NCBI GenBank assembly: GCA_003599025.1
Contig: QZIL01000066.1
Location: 1-50,645 of the forward strand
Length of the DNA: 50,645 nucleotides
Source of the DNA: Nitrospiraceae bacterium
GTDB lineage: Bacteria > Nitrospirota > Thermodesulfovibrionia > UBA6902
Direction of reading: 5' to 3'
Position 1 is the first letter of the stretch. Each line of letters opens with the position of its first letter. The translations under genes and the position numbers were made by a program. The notes under the pieces were generated by a model. It saw nothing but the letters and a program-made list of their open reading frames with translations. It ran no database searches and was not told where the DNA came from. Below, piece by piece: positions 38,601-46,568 of the stretch.

Positions 38601-39133
38601 AACTGTTCGGCAGGACAGTGCCCTTTAAACCCTCTTTCTTCAGCTTCCTCAAGCAGGGCGCAGGTGCGCGGGCTGACGCAATTACAAGGCAGAGCTACAA
38701 TATAACCATAAAAGGCCTTCCCACAGATTCCAATCAGGACGCAAAAATAAAACCTCATGCCACACATCTCGACCTGCAGTGCGTGGACGGCACCGTGAGC
38801 CTGAACAATTATCATTTCCCTGTAAGCAAGACCTTTATCTGGTCTCCCCAGACCTGTAATGACACGGTCCTCAAGATAGACATCGGCAATATAGTGCTTA
38901 CCAGGTTCTACAGAGGTCCGCAGGGATTTGCCGACTTTCTGGCGGAATTCCAGTCAGGCTCCAGGTCTTTTAATGCGAATGAATTCCCTCAGCAGAGCGG
39001 GGAACTGCATAACCTGGGCATCAGGTACATAAAGGTCAACTACAGTTTCAGAGGGGCGCAGGAAGTCCTTAACAAATCAATGGCCCGTCCCGGAGAGATC
39101 GTAAGGAGCATCACAGCGTGCTGGGGATCGTAA
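35666..39133 (+). CDS. tssM: T6SS inner-membrane protein TssM (IcmF/VasK)
   Basis: 1155 aa, full length. Two N-terminal transmembrane helices (about 8-31 and 36-57), a cytoplasmic NTPase domain with Walker A GESGSGKT (127-134) and the Walker B-like IIIDTAGRY (about 171-179), a third transmembrane helix near 430-452, then a large periplasmic region. The C-terminal part (QSGELHNLGIRYIKVNYSFRGAQ and similar) is the TssJ-binding beta domain. TssM forms the channel core with TssL and TssJ. GAGGA precedes the ATG. The end overlaps tagF by 16 bases. Confidence 0.96.
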   Translation: MKDTLLKVLKISLIAITAILVVLLIFGITLSLDWPWWVGFFLLLALVGIGIGVIFLRKLMLRKKEQQFVQQVIAQDEARMKAASGKEKDELKDLQAKWKEAVEALRRSHLRKYGNPLYVLPWYLIMGESGSGKTTSIKSARLSSPFVEVTHTSGISGTRNCDWWFFEQAIIIDTAGRYAVPVDEGKDKEEWQGFLSLLVKYRKKEPLHGLIVTVAANKLLEGTVEALEEDGKNIRRRIDELMRVLGIKFPVYVLVTKCDLIQGMTRFCDHLPEESTGQPMGVMNSDLSKDIDAFIKRAMNTVGERLRNLRILLLNKPEAGGVDPGLLLFPEEFENLSRGIEAFMKGAFQENPYQETPVLRGLFFSSGRQEGSPYSHFLSKLGLIGEKEVLPGTNKGLFLHDFFSKILPGDRGLFAPTRRAVEWQTLTRNLGLVSWVIIGIAICGLLSFSFVKNLRTLRGASREFAKPPVMQRDFMSDLVTMNRFSNAILKVEEQNRGWWIPRFGLNESINVEKGLKEKYCGQYRSGFLSPLDRRMKETTLISLSASTPDEVVGQYIVHFARRINLLKARLDGEDAEAIKARPQPSHVALLTTVGQDVSAEERQTFGRLYFNYIIWRSDIGEISKEIDIFQSWLKQMLALKTGASTWLAASVNSEGSVPAVTLGDFWGGTAASGDEPSVAPAFTSKGKEMVDSLIREIESAIDDPLFFSGRKQEFNRWLRNKSFETWEAFCTDFSKGKVRLKTKEEWQKKASQMSTDEGPYFALVNKIASELKPLTEEGSAPSWLSQVYEIQSARSIGTAGKGAIAKAAEKGKGVIDTVEKKLGRDTGETAGAKLSAISASSRYQDALNAITAVSASRNQAYQMAAKTFSEDPAAGESPFYRASRAADNLKYAVAGSPSDIVRSLISGPFDFLWEYTLMETACDLQSQWEEKALAEVQGASGQQAVDLMLGQDGLAWKFVKETAAPFVRFRQGMGYGPVELFGRTVPFKPSFFSFLKQGAGARADAITRQSYNITIKGLPTDSNQDAKIKPHATHLDLQCVDGTVSLNNYHFPVSKTFIWSPQTCNDTVLKIDIGNIVLTRFYRGPQGFADFLAEFQSGSRSFNANEFPQQSGELHNLGIRYIKVNYSFRGAQEVLNKSMARPGEIVRSITACWGS

Positions 39134-39930
39134 GACCCGTGCAAGGCTGGAGCTGGGCTGCTTATGGCAAGCACCCCTCCGCAGGTGATTACATCCGGCT
39201 CGGCCAGGAATCACCTCTTGCAAAGAGTTTTGCGAACTGGGTTCAAAGAGGTTATGAAGCGCTCGGCACAAAAAAGAATACATCACAGGACGCGGTTGCC
39301 TGGCGCTTCTGGGCCAGGGGCGCGGGAAAAGACAATATAGTCTGCGGTGTGGTCAGAGACAGCAGCGACAGGCTCGGCAGACACTATCCACTGCTGTTCA
39401 TCGGCACGGGCCAGCTCAAAGACTGGGAAAGCAGGTGGGACCTGCTGCCGCAGGCGTTTGACAAGTCCTGGGTACAGATAGAATATGCCTCTGCCCGCAT
39501 GTCCGGTGATTTGCAGTCCTTCGCAGCTGACATTCAAAACATAAGACCGCCATCTCATGAATGGCCCGTGTTGGAGAAAAGCCGGAAAACCCTTATTGAC
39601 TCGATGACAGCCTCAGGCAATGAAGACCTGGAAGGCCTGAAGATCAGGGCCTCCGGCCTGTCGGGTAAACAGGAGGGCTTTATCAATCTGGACAACAATT
39701 CATTTCAGGACCAGTTCGTACTCATAAACTGCTGGCATATGCTCCTTAAAAATAATTTTAAAAGCGTACCTAATGCAGTATTTATCGGAGGCACATTCAG
39801 TCAGTCCTTCATGGCGTTCTTTAACCGGTCGCTGCAGACTGCGGACTTTGTCCACCTGTGGTCCGTGAGCAGTGCAGGTATCAGAGAGAATGGTTCCCTT
39901 GTCACAGGGTTACGTGAGAAGCAAGAATAA
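39118..39930 (+). CDS. tagF: T6SS-associated protein TagF
   Basis: 270 aa. The N-terminus WAAYGKHPSAGDYIRLG is the TagF signature, followed by WRFWARGAGKDNIVCGVVRDSSDRLGRHYPLLFIG. In Pseudomonas, TagF represses T6SS firing independently of, or together with, the threonine phosphorylation pathway. No fused phosphatase domain. The start is a GTG inside tssM, with AAGGAG 9 bases upstream. TagF here next to a TagH-like domain suggests post-translational control. Confidence 0.9.
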   Translation: MLGIVRPVQGWSWAAYGKHPSAGDYIRLGQESPLAKSFANWVQRGYEALGTKKNTSQDAVAWRFWARGAGKDNIVCGVVRDSSDRLGRHYPLLFIGTGQLKDWESRWDLLPQAFDKSWVQIEYASARMSGDLQSFAADIQNIRPPSHEWPVLEKSRKTLIDSMTASGNEDLEGLKIRASGLSGKQEGFINLDNNSFQDQFVLINCWHMLLKNNFKSVPNAVFIGGTFSQSFMAFFNRSLQTADFVHLWSVSSAGIRENGSLVTGLREKQE

Positions 39931-40027
39931 AAGAAAGCTGAAAAATGCATTTAATCAGCCCGGGGAGAATTGCAGTACTTACTAATATTAGCCACTAAAT
40001 GAATGAGTAAGCGGAGGTGTGATTTAT

Positions 40028-40264
40028 ATGCCGGCACAAAAAGGGAAGCGGAAACGGGACATTGAGAAGGATTATCCCGCAAAGCAGTTTGTAATAAAAC
40101 TCAGGAGACTTGCGGACTGCATAGAAAAAGGTCAGCGCTTCAGGATACAAATTGCAGGAGAACGGATAGTTGTTCCGCCTGCTGCGCTTATTAACATTGA
40201 ACATGAGCGCAGTGCTTCGGAGGAAGAGATAGAATTTCAGCTTAAGTGGAAAATTGACCGGTAG
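40028..40264 (+). CDS. Amphi-Trp domain protein
   Basis: 78 aa. The region KQFVIKLRRLADCIEKGQRFRIQIAGERIVVPPAALINIEH...FQLKWKI follows the amphi-Trp domain pattern, a small alpha-beta unit with a conserved Trp near the C-terminus. The N-terminus is very basic (MPAQKGKRKRD). The ATG at 40028 is preferred over the GTG at 40019 because GGAGGT lies at a normal distance from it. It sits between tagF and tagJ; no T6SS role is known for this domain. Confidence 0.75.
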   Translation: MPAQKGKRKRDIEKDYPAKQFVIKLRRLADCIEKGQRFRIQIAGERIVVPPAALINIEHERSASEEEIEFQLKWKIDR

Positions 40265-40364
40265 TCAGTAATTGGGATCAAACCTGCAGTTCACATTTAA
40301 CAAATTTTCTAAAATGATTTATGCAGTTTTGACCCCTCTCAAACGAAGATTTAAGAGAGGTTAA

Positions 40365-40730
40365 ATGCCAGTTTCATATACTATAGAAAAGGGATATGCT
40401 CATTGCAGGGCAGTTGGCACTTATTCATTCGATGAAACTTACCGTAATTATAAAGCCGCCCTTGATGATCCCCTTTTTCTTCCCGGCTATCATCTATTAA
40501 TGGATGTATATGATTCAGAGGAAACCAGGTCATCTAAGGAAATGGAATTAATAGCCGAGTTACTGGGTTCACATCCCAGGTTCGGGAAAAAATGTGCATT
40601 GCTCGTGAACCCTGATCATACCGTCAGATTTGGATTAGGCCGTATGCTGTCTACGATATCAGAGTTAAAGCAGATTGATATGTCTATATTTTTCAACATC
40701 GAAGAAGCAATACTTTACATGATAAGCTGA
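40365..40730 (+). CDS. SpoIIAA/STAS-like protein
   Basis: 121 aa. The segments MPVSYTIEKGYAHCRAVGTYSFDETYRNYKAALDDPLF and HLLMDVYDSE...ELLGSHPRFGKKCALLVNPDHTVRFGLGRML and FFNIEEAILYMI fit the SpoIIAA-like (STAS-type) fold, which often binds partner proteins. No signal peptide. TAAGAGAGG precedes the ATG. It is inside the T6SS locus, but no T6SS role is established. Fold assignment is tentative. Confidence 0.6.
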   Translation: MPVSYTIEKGYAHCRAVGTYSFDETYRNYKAALDDPLFLPGYHLLMDVYDSEETRSSKEMELIAELLGSHPRFGKKCALLVNPDHTVRFGLGRMLSTISELKQIDMSIFFNIEEAILYMIS

Positions 40731-40843
40731 TAAAAATGTCGAATAAGCCGCGGACAAGAGACAGAACACGTGAGCTATGTTAACTTTCCTCTTCCCTCGA
40801 CCAGCTTTATATAGTACTATCTTTATATATAAGGTATTTCATA

Positions 40844-40872
40844 TTGACGTTGACCGATATTTCTGTTAAGAT
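40844..40872 (+). promoter_or_regulatory. Sigma-70-type promoter before tagJ-tssA-tssBC
   Basis: TTGACG (40844-40849), 17 bases, TAAGAT (40867-40872), with a leader of about 55 bases to the tagJ ATG. It lies in the largest gap inside the T6SS locus (40731-40932) and may give the sheath genes an independent transcript. Confidence 0.5.
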
Positions 40873-40932
40873 TCAAGACCTAAGGGTTTTCACTGTTACG
40901 GCTTTTAACCTGTAAACTGTTTTTCATATTTA

Positions 40933-41751
40933 ATGGACGCTAAAGAACTCATCAGGGCGGGAAGGTTATCAGAAGCACGTACCCGGTCAATAGAAGAGGT
41001 CAAGGCCTCACCTGCTGATGCAGGCAAACGGACCCTCCTGTTTCAGATCCACTGCCTCTGCGGAGAATGGGACAAGGCAGAGCGGGACCTGGATTTAATT
41101 GCTGCCATGGACGTAAACAGGGAGGCCGGGGCCCAGGTCTACAGGAACCTCGTAAGCGCGGAAAAGGAGCGGCTTGAGGTCTTCAGAAACGGTCGACGTC
41201 CGTCTTTCATGCCCTCTACTCCGCCCTATATTGAAACCTGGTATGCCGCCCGCGAGAAACTCGCCGGAAAGAACATAGAAGAATCCGCAGCACTTTTCAG
41301 CCAGATCGATTCAGAGACAGGCCCGGTTTCCGGGACCCTTAACGGGAAAAGCTTCACCGGCATTAAAGACACCGACATAAATGTCTCCCGCTTTCTTGAG
41401 GTATTCGCACATGAGCGCTATATATGGGTCCCATTTGAAGCTGTCAGGGAGCTTTCAATCACTCCTCCAAAGACCCTTTTTGATCTCATATGGGCTCCCG
41501 CTGTTGTCACGACCTGGAAGGGGCTCACCCTTAACTGCTTCCTTCCCGTGCTTTATGCCGGGTCTTTTCTGAATGAAGATGACCATATAAAACTCGGACG
41601 GATAACAGACTGGGAGAACCTCGGCGGCCCCTTTGATAAAGGCATGGGCCAGCATGTTTATGAAATAGGTGAAGATGAAGTCGCCATTCTGGAAATCCGT
41701 GAAATCATATTCAATCCCCCGGTTGAGGTGAAAGATGAAAAGAGAGATTAA
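40933..41751 (+). CDS. tagJ: T6SS accessory protein TagJ (ImpE/SciE)
   Basis: 272 aa. TPR-like N-terminal helices (RAGRLSEARTRSIEEVKASPADAGKRTLLFQIHCLCGEWDKAERDL) are followed by the ImpE domain: RFLEVFAHERYIWVPFEAVRELSITPPKTLFDLIWAPA and GLTLNCFLPVLYAGSF. TagJ bridges the sheath protein TssB and the ClpV ATPase in systems that have it. Its end overlaps the tssA start by 17 bases. Confidence 0.93.
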   Translation: MDAKELIRAGRLSEARTRSIEEVKASPADAGKRTLLFQIHCLCGEWDKAERDLDLIAAMDVNREAGAQVYRNLVSAEKERLEVFRNGRRPSFMPSTPPYIETWYAAREKLAGKNIEESAALFSQIDSETGPVSGTLNGKSFTGIKDTDINVSRFLEVFAHERYIWVPFEAVRELSITPPKTLFDLIWAPAVVTTWKGLTLNCFLPVLYAGSFLNEDDHIKLGRITDWENLGGPFDKGMGQHVYEIGEDEVAILEIREIIFNPPVEVKDEKRD

Positions 41752-43069
41752 TATAGAGGCGATACTGGCGCCTGTTGCAGGTGATAATCCGGCAGGTGAA
41801 GACCTCCGCTATACCCCTGTATATGACAGCATAAAGGAAGCGAGAAGGGAAGATGAGTTCATTGACCCGTCTGTTGCCGAACGTGACATCAAGAGGGCCG
41901 AGTGGGACAAGGTCATCCAGTTATGCGTAGACGCTCTTACGAATAAGACCAAGGACATCCAGATAGCTGCATGGCTGACTGAGGCCTTAATAATGACCGA
42001 AGGTTTTGAGGGGCTTTACTCCGGACTGAGGATAATCAATGCATTTCTGACCGGATACTGGGAGCATCTGTATCCGGAAATAGAAGACGGGGACCTTGAT
42101 TTCAGGGCAGGCCCGATTGAATTCATGAATGATAAACTGTCCCTCAGCATAAAGCAGGTGGCTGTCACAGACACAAAGGAAACACCGGGATATTCATGGT
42201 ATAAATGGCAGGAGGCCCAGACAGTGGGTTATGAGTCAGGCATCCGCAACCAGTACGGTGATGTTGATGAAGGCAAAAAGCAGCGCCGTGATGAGCTGAT
42301 AACTGAAGGGAAGCTGACTGCCGAGGACTTTGATATTGCCACCCAGCGCACCTCGAAGGCTTATTACAAATCGCTCGCAGAAACCCTGAAGAAGTGCCAT
42401 GAAGAGTTTCAGACATTCGACAGGACCCTGGATGAAAAATTCGGTACCAACGCCCCCAGGGTCGCTGAAATGAGAGAGGCTGTGGAGGCCTGTGAAATGC
42501 TCGCCTCGAGGCTCCTCGACAAGAAAAGAGAGGTCGAACCTGACCCGGCGCCCCTGCCGCAGGCAGAGGAAACCGGTGTCCCGCAGCACGAAGAAACAGA
42601 AAGGGGGGAGGAAGAGATGCAGCCATTGCTCCAGACCGGTGACGCAGGGCCGTTGCCGTCAATTCGTATATCTGACAGCGGGTCCGTTGAAAAGACCATG
42701 TGGGAAGACTCGCTGAAGAAGCTCAGGGACGGAGGCATAAAGAAGGCCCTGGACCAGCTGTATGCAGCATCATGCAGCATGCCCTCGGTCAGGGAACAGA
42801 ACCGCTACAGGCTTCTTATGACCAAACTCTGCCTGAGGGCGGAGCGGCCCGACCTTGCAAGACCGATAGTGGAACAGCTGCATGCACTGATCGAAGAGCT
42901 GCATCTGGACCGGTGGGAGTCCCCCATGTGGATAGCTGAGGTGCTTGAGGCGCTCTATCAATGCCTGACAGCAGGCACCCCGTCTGATGATGATATGGCG
43001 AAGGCCAGAGAGCTCTTCAGAAAGATATGTACACTGGATGTTACAAAGGCGATGATTTATAGGATCTAA
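41735..43069 (+). CDS. tssA: T6SS cap protein TssA
   Basis: 444 aa. The ImpA_N domain occupies about residues 5-130 (LAPVAGDNPAGEDLRYTPVYDSIKEARREDE, KDIQIAAWLTEALI, GLYSGLRIINAFLTGYWEHLYPE). A linker with several Glu and a C-terminal helical domain (VREQNRYRLLMTKLCLRAERPDLARPI...) follow. TssA assists baseplate assembly and sheath extension. Its start lies within tagJ, with GAGG upstream, showing coupling. Confidence 0.94.
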   Translation: MKREINIEAILAPVAGDNPAGEDLRYTPVYDSIKEARREDEFIDPSVAERDIKRAEWDKVIQLCVDALTNKTKDIQIAAWLTEALIMTEGFEGLYSGLRIINAFLTGYWEHLYPEIEDGDLDFRAGPIEFMNDKLSLSIKQVAVTDTKETPGYSWYKWQEAQTVGYESGIRNQYGDVDEGKKQRRDELITEGKLTAEDFDIATQRTSKAYYKSLAETLKKCHEEFQTFDRTLDEKFGTNAPRVAEMREAVEACEMLASRLLDKKREVEPDPAPLPQAEETGVPQHEETERGEEEMQPLLQTGDAGPLPSIRISDSGSVEKTMWEDSLKKLRDGGIKKALDQLYAASCSMPSVREQNRYRLLMTKLCLRAERPDLARPIVEQLHALIEELHLDRWESPMWIAEVLEALYQCLTAGTPSDDDMAKARELFRKICTLDVTKAMIYRI

Positions 43070-43123
43070 AGATGATAGGATCGGTAAATATTAGATAAAG
43101 TCTGTTCATAAATTGCTTAACAT

Positions 43124-43208
43124 GTCATTCCCGCAAGCGAAGCGCATCGGGAATCCTGCTGGGAAGAAGATTCCGGACAAGCCGGAATGACAGACAAGCC
43201 GGAATGAC
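43124..43208. repeat. GTCATTCC-type palindrome cluster before tssB
   Basis: Contains CATTCCCGCAAGCGAAGCGC, ATCGGGAATCC and two copies of the GGACAAGCCGGAATGAC end. It fills most of the tssA-tssB gap. Confidence 0.85.
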
Positions 43209-43250
43209 AGACAAACAGCGTTAATAAACTTAAAACAAGGAGGAATGAAT

Positions 43251-43763
43251 ATGGCCGAAAGTTTACAGCATAAGCTTGACAGGGTGAGGTCCCCGAGGGT
43301 CCAGATTACCTATGACGTTGAGATCGGCGATGCAATCGAAATGAAAGAGATCCCTTTTGTCGTTGGTGTACTGGCAGACCTGTCAGGGAAGCCGGATGAA
43401 CCGCTTCCGAAGCTGAAGGACAGGAAATTCGTCGAGATCGACCGCGACAATTTCAACAAGGTGCTGGAAGGCATGAAACCGAGGCTGGCCTATAAAGTAG
43501 ACAACAAGCTGACAGACGACAATTCAAAGATAGCCGTGGAGCTTCGCTTCAAGTCTCTTGACGATTTTCATCCGGAGAGTGTGGCGCAGCAGATAACCCC
43601 GGTGAAAAAGCTGGTGGAAGCCAGAAAGAAGCTGTCTGAACTGCTCAACAAACTGGATGGTAATGACAAACTGGATGAACTCCTCCAGAACGTAATCGCC
43701 AGCACGGACAACCTGAAAAAACTCGGCGATGAAGCAGGTGTGAAAAAAGAAGAAGAGAAATAA
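43251..43763 (+). CDS. tssB: T6SS sheath small subunit TssB (VipA)
   Basis: 170 aa from the ATG at 43251, which has AGGAGG 7 bases upstream; the ATG at 43245 would sit too close to it. Family features: KLDRVRSPRVQITYDVEIGDA, KEIPFVVGVLADLSG, KFVEIDRDNFNKVLEGMKPRL, DDFHPESVAQQ. Forms the contractile sheath with TssC. A 33-base gap to tssC includes a good ribosome site. Confidence 0.97.
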   Translation: MAESLQHKLDRVRSPRVQITYDVEIGDAIEMKEIPFVVGVLADLSGKPDEPLPKLKDRKFVEIDRDNFNKVLEGMKPRLAYKVDNKLTDDNSKIAVELRFKSLDDFHPESVAQQITPVKKLVEARKKLSELLNKLDGNDKLDELLQNVIASTDNLKKLGDEAGVKKEEEK

Positions 43764-43796
43764 TCAGGATATATAATTTTTCAAGGAGGTTAAAAA

Positions 43797-45290
43797 ATGG
43801 CTGAAAAAGAAGGACAAGCCGCGCCGGAGTCAACTCAGGCGGAAGCTAAGGAAGAAAAGGGTCTCCTGGACCAGATCATTGAAGAAGGCCGCATGGCCCG
43901 TGAAGAAAGCCAGAAGCAGTGGGCCAGGGACGTTATCGGCCAGTTCGTCAGTGAGATCATGGCCGGAGAAATGACAGTATCAAAGGACACCGAGGCAATG
44001 ATAAATGCGAGGATCGCCCAGATAGACAAGCTGATATCAAAGCAGCTCAATGAGGTCATGCATAATGAGGAGTTCCAGAAGCTTGAGGCCTCATGGAGGG
44101 GGCTGCACTACCTCGTGTCGCAGAGCGAAACAGGGGAGAAGCTCAAACTGAGGATAATGAACGTTTCCAAAAAAGACCTGCTCAAGGACATGGAAAAGGC
44201 GAGTGAATTCGACCAGTCGACTCTCTTTAAAAAAATATATGAAGAAGAGTTCGGCATGTTCGGCGGCTCCGCCTACGGAGCGCTCATCGGTGACTATGAA
44301 TTCAGCAATCACCCGCAGGATTTGTCACTGCTGGAAAAGGTTTCACAGGTGGCTGCTGCTGCCCACGCGCCGTTTATATCTGCTGCAGGCTCTCAGATAT
44401 TCAATCTTGACAGCTACACCGATCTCGGGGTACCGCGCGACATGGCAAAGATATTCCAGAGTGTTGAATACGCCAAGTGGAAGTCTTTCCGTGAGTCTGA
44501 AGATTCAAGATACGTTGCCCTTACCCTGCCCCATATCCTGATGCGCCTTCCCTATGGAAAGGCCAATGTCCCTGTAGAGGCCTTTGATTTTGAGGAGGAT
44601 GTAGAAGGTACGGTGCATAATAAATACCTGTGGGGAAATGCCGCCTACGCACTGGGTGTGCGCCTGACTGACGCCTTTGCCAAGTACCACTGGTGCGCAG
44701 CAATCAGGGGAGTGGAAGGCGGCGGCCTTGTATCAGGGCTGCCTGTTCATACGTTCAAGACGGATGAAGGTGACGTTGCCCTCAAGTGCCCGACAGAAAT
44801 AGCTATTACAGACAGGAGGGAAAAGGAACTCGCCGACCTCGGCTTTGTCCCGCTCGTTCACTGCAAGGGGACCGATTACGCGGCCTTTTTCAGCACACAG
44901 ACAGCCAACAAGCCCAAGCTTTACGATACGCCTTCAGCAAGCGCCAACGCCAAGCTGTCGTCACAGCTGCAGTATATCCTTGCGGTCTCCAGGTTCGCCC
45001 ATTATCTGAAGTCCATGATGAGGGACAAGATCGGGAGCTTCATGAGCAGAAAGAACGCAGAGGATTTCCTGAACCGCTGGATTGCCAACTATGTACTGCT
45101 TGACGATAACGCAGGTCAGGAATTGAAGGCCAAATACCCTCTGCGTGAAGCAAGGGTTGACGTGACTGAGGTCCCCGGCAAGCCGGGCGTATACAGGGCA
45201 GTGGCATTTCTCAAGCCGCACTATCAGCTTGATGAACTGACCATCTCACTCAGACTGGTCTCAGAACTGCCGCCGCCGGCCAAGGGATGA
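43797..45290 (+). CDS. tssC: T6SS sheath large subunit TssC (VipB)
   Basis: 497 aa. Main motifs: ASWRGLHYLVSQSETGEKLKLRIMNVSKKDLLKD, FGMFGGSAYGALIGDYEF, ILMRLPYGKANVPVEAFDFEE, WCAAIRGVEGGG, FAHYLKSMMRDKIGSF and YQLDELTISLRLVSELP. It builds the contractile sheath with TssB and is recycled by ClpV. CAAGGAGG precedes the ATG. Confidence 0.97.
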   Translation: MAEKEGQAAPESTQAEAKEEKGLLDQIIEEGRMAREESQKQWARDVIGQFVSEIMAGEMTVSKDTEAMINARIAQIDKLISKQLNEVMHNEEFQKLEASWRGLHYLVSQSETGEKLKLRIMNVSKKDLLKDMEKASEFDQSTLFKKIYEEEFGMFGGSAYGALIGDYEFSNHPQDLSLLEKVSQVAAAAHAPFISAAGSQIFNLDSYTDLGVPRDMAKIFQSVEYAKWKSFRESEDSRYVALTLPHILMRLPYGKANVPVEAFDFEEDVEGTVHNKYLWGNAAYALGVRLTDAFAKYHWCAAIRGVEGGGLVSGLPVHTFKTDEGDVALKCPTEIAITDRREKELADLGFVPLVHCKGTDYAAFFSTQTANKPKLYDTPSASANAKLSSQLQYILAVSRFAHYLKSMMRDKIGSFMSRKNAEDFLNRWIANYVLLDDNAGQELKAKYPLREARVDVTEVPGKPGVYRAVAFLKPHYQLDELTISLRLVSELPPPAKG

Positions 45291-45336
45291 TGAACTGCCC
45301 TCTATCAGGGCTGTGAGGCATTAAAAAGCTGCAAAC

Positions 45337-45404
45337 GTCATTCCCGTGAAAACGGGAATCCAGAAAGCAAACGGACTGGATTCCAGGCCGGAGTCGGGAA
45401 TAAC
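45337..45404. repeat. GTCATTCC-type palindrome between tssC and hcp
   Basis: GTCATTCCCGTGAAAACGGG followed by AATCC and a degenerate mate at 45376-45404. A hairpin here could also lower transcription into hcp or stabilise the tssC mRNA end. Confidence 0.75.
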
Positions 45405-45494
45405 AGACAGGGGTATAGAGAGTCACATTTAGTATTGGGGTCGGTATTACTTAGAGACCCGTGAACAATTAAAAAGAAAGGGAGGTAACAAGTT

Positions 45495-45983
45495 ATGCCA
45501 GCTGATAATTTTTTAAAAATTGACGGCATAAACGGGGAAAGCACTGATGACAAACACAAGGACTGGATTGAAGTGCTTTCATTTAGCAGCGGGGTGTCCC
45601 AGATGGCTTCAGGGTCTGCAAGCACATCAGGCGGAGGTACAGTAGCAAGGGCGGATTTCCAGGATTTCTCCATTGTGAAGACACTGGATTCCGCATCACC
45701 TATTATTGCACTGGCATGTGCTGAAGGAAGGCATATAAAGGAAGTCAAGATTGAGCTGTGCCGTTCCGGCGGAGACAAGCTGAAGTATATGGAATACAAG
45801 ATGGGCAATTGCATCATCAGTTCCGTATCAGTAGGCGGAGGCGGGGGTGGTGAGGCTACAGAGTCCATTACCTTCAACTACGGTAAGATCGAATGGAATT
45901 ACATCAAGCAGAAGCGGGCTGACGGCAGCGGCGGTGGAAATGTTGCAAGCGGCTGGGACCTTGAGAAAAATAAAAAGGTATAA
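45495..45983 (+). CDS. hcp: T6SS tube protein Hcp (TssD)
   Basis: 162 aa. Hcp forms the inner tube and is itself secreted. Motifs: DNFLKIDGINGESTDDKHKDWIEVLSFSSGVSQ, FQDFSIVKTLDSASPIIALACAEGRHIKEVKIELCRSGG and ESITFNYGKIEWNYIKQK. A run of six glycines occurs in a loop (VSVGGGGGGEA). GGGAGG precedes the ATG. The TAA stop overlaps the tssE ATG by one base. Confidence 0.97.
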   Translation: MPADNFLKIDGINGESTDDKHKDWIEVLSFSSGVSQMASGSASTSGGGTVARADFQDFSIVKTLDSASPIIALACAEGRHIKEVKIELCRSGGDKLKYMEYKMGNCIISSVSVGGGGGGEATESITFNYGKIEWNYIKQKRADGSGGGNVASGWDLEKNKKV

Positions 45984-46471
45984 TGCCCCGGCTGGATAAG
46001 CAGGACCAGCAGAACATTCAGGCATCCGTACTGGACAGGCTCATTGATAATGAACCGGAGGTATCATATGAGCCTGTCCAGAATCGCGTATACAGCGTTT
46101 CACAGATCAGGGCCTCTGTTGTCAGAGACCTTGAGAACCTGTTAAATACGAGAAGGAACATACTGCCCCTCCCGGTTGAATACAGGGAACTCAACAGCTC
46201 CCTGTTCGTTTACGGTCTCAGTGACTTTACGTCAAAAGACCCGAGGAGCCCCTCTGTAAAACAGCAGCTGCGCAACGACATTGAAAAAACCATCGCACGC
46301 TTTGAGCCGCGCCTGAAAAACGTGACAGTGCATACCGAGGCCTCTGACAAGACCGAGAGGAACATCCGCTTCAGGATAACCGGCCTGCTCTTTGCAGACC
46401 CGGTGACCGAACCGGTGGCGTTTGATACGTATTTTGATATTAACCGTGGGGAGTATGTGATTACAAAATAG
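45983..46471 (+). CDS. tssE: T6SS baseplate protein TssE (gp25-like)
   Basis: 162 aa. The gp25 signature DLENLLNTRRNILPLPVEYRELNSSLFVYGLSDF is at residues 49-82, and NDIEKTIARFEPRLKNV and FRITGLLFADPVTEPVAFDTYFD follow. TssE joins the baseplate wedge and starts the sheath. The start shares a base with the hcp stop. Confidence 0.95.
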   Translation: MPRLDKQDQQNIQASVLDRLIDNEPEVSYEPVQNRVYSVSQIRASVVRDLENLLNTRRNILPLPVEYRELNSSLFVYGLSDFTSKDPRSPSVKQQLRNDIEKTIARFEPRLKNVTVHTEASDKTERNIRFRITGLLFADPVTEPVAFDTYFDINRGEYVITK

Positions 46472-46504
46472 GGTTCTTGCCGGCAATTTGAATGGTAACA
46501 ATAT

Positions 46505-46552
46505 GACCCCCCTTTAATTCCCCCCTTAGTAAGGGGGGACACAGAGGGGTTA
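46505..46552. repeat. CCCCCCTT/AAGGGGGG palindrome between tssE and tssF
   Basis: CCCCCCTTAGTAAGGGGGG (46520-46538) with outer pairing between GACCCCCC and GAGGGG. It belongs to the same class as 34631-34705. Confidence 0.75.
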
Positions 46553-46568
46553 TTATCATAAACAATAT

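Noticed and set aside
38231-38815. 194-codon open frame on the minus strand inside tssM
   Set aside because: It is a shadow of a full-length tssM; it has no ribosome site and no recognised motif.
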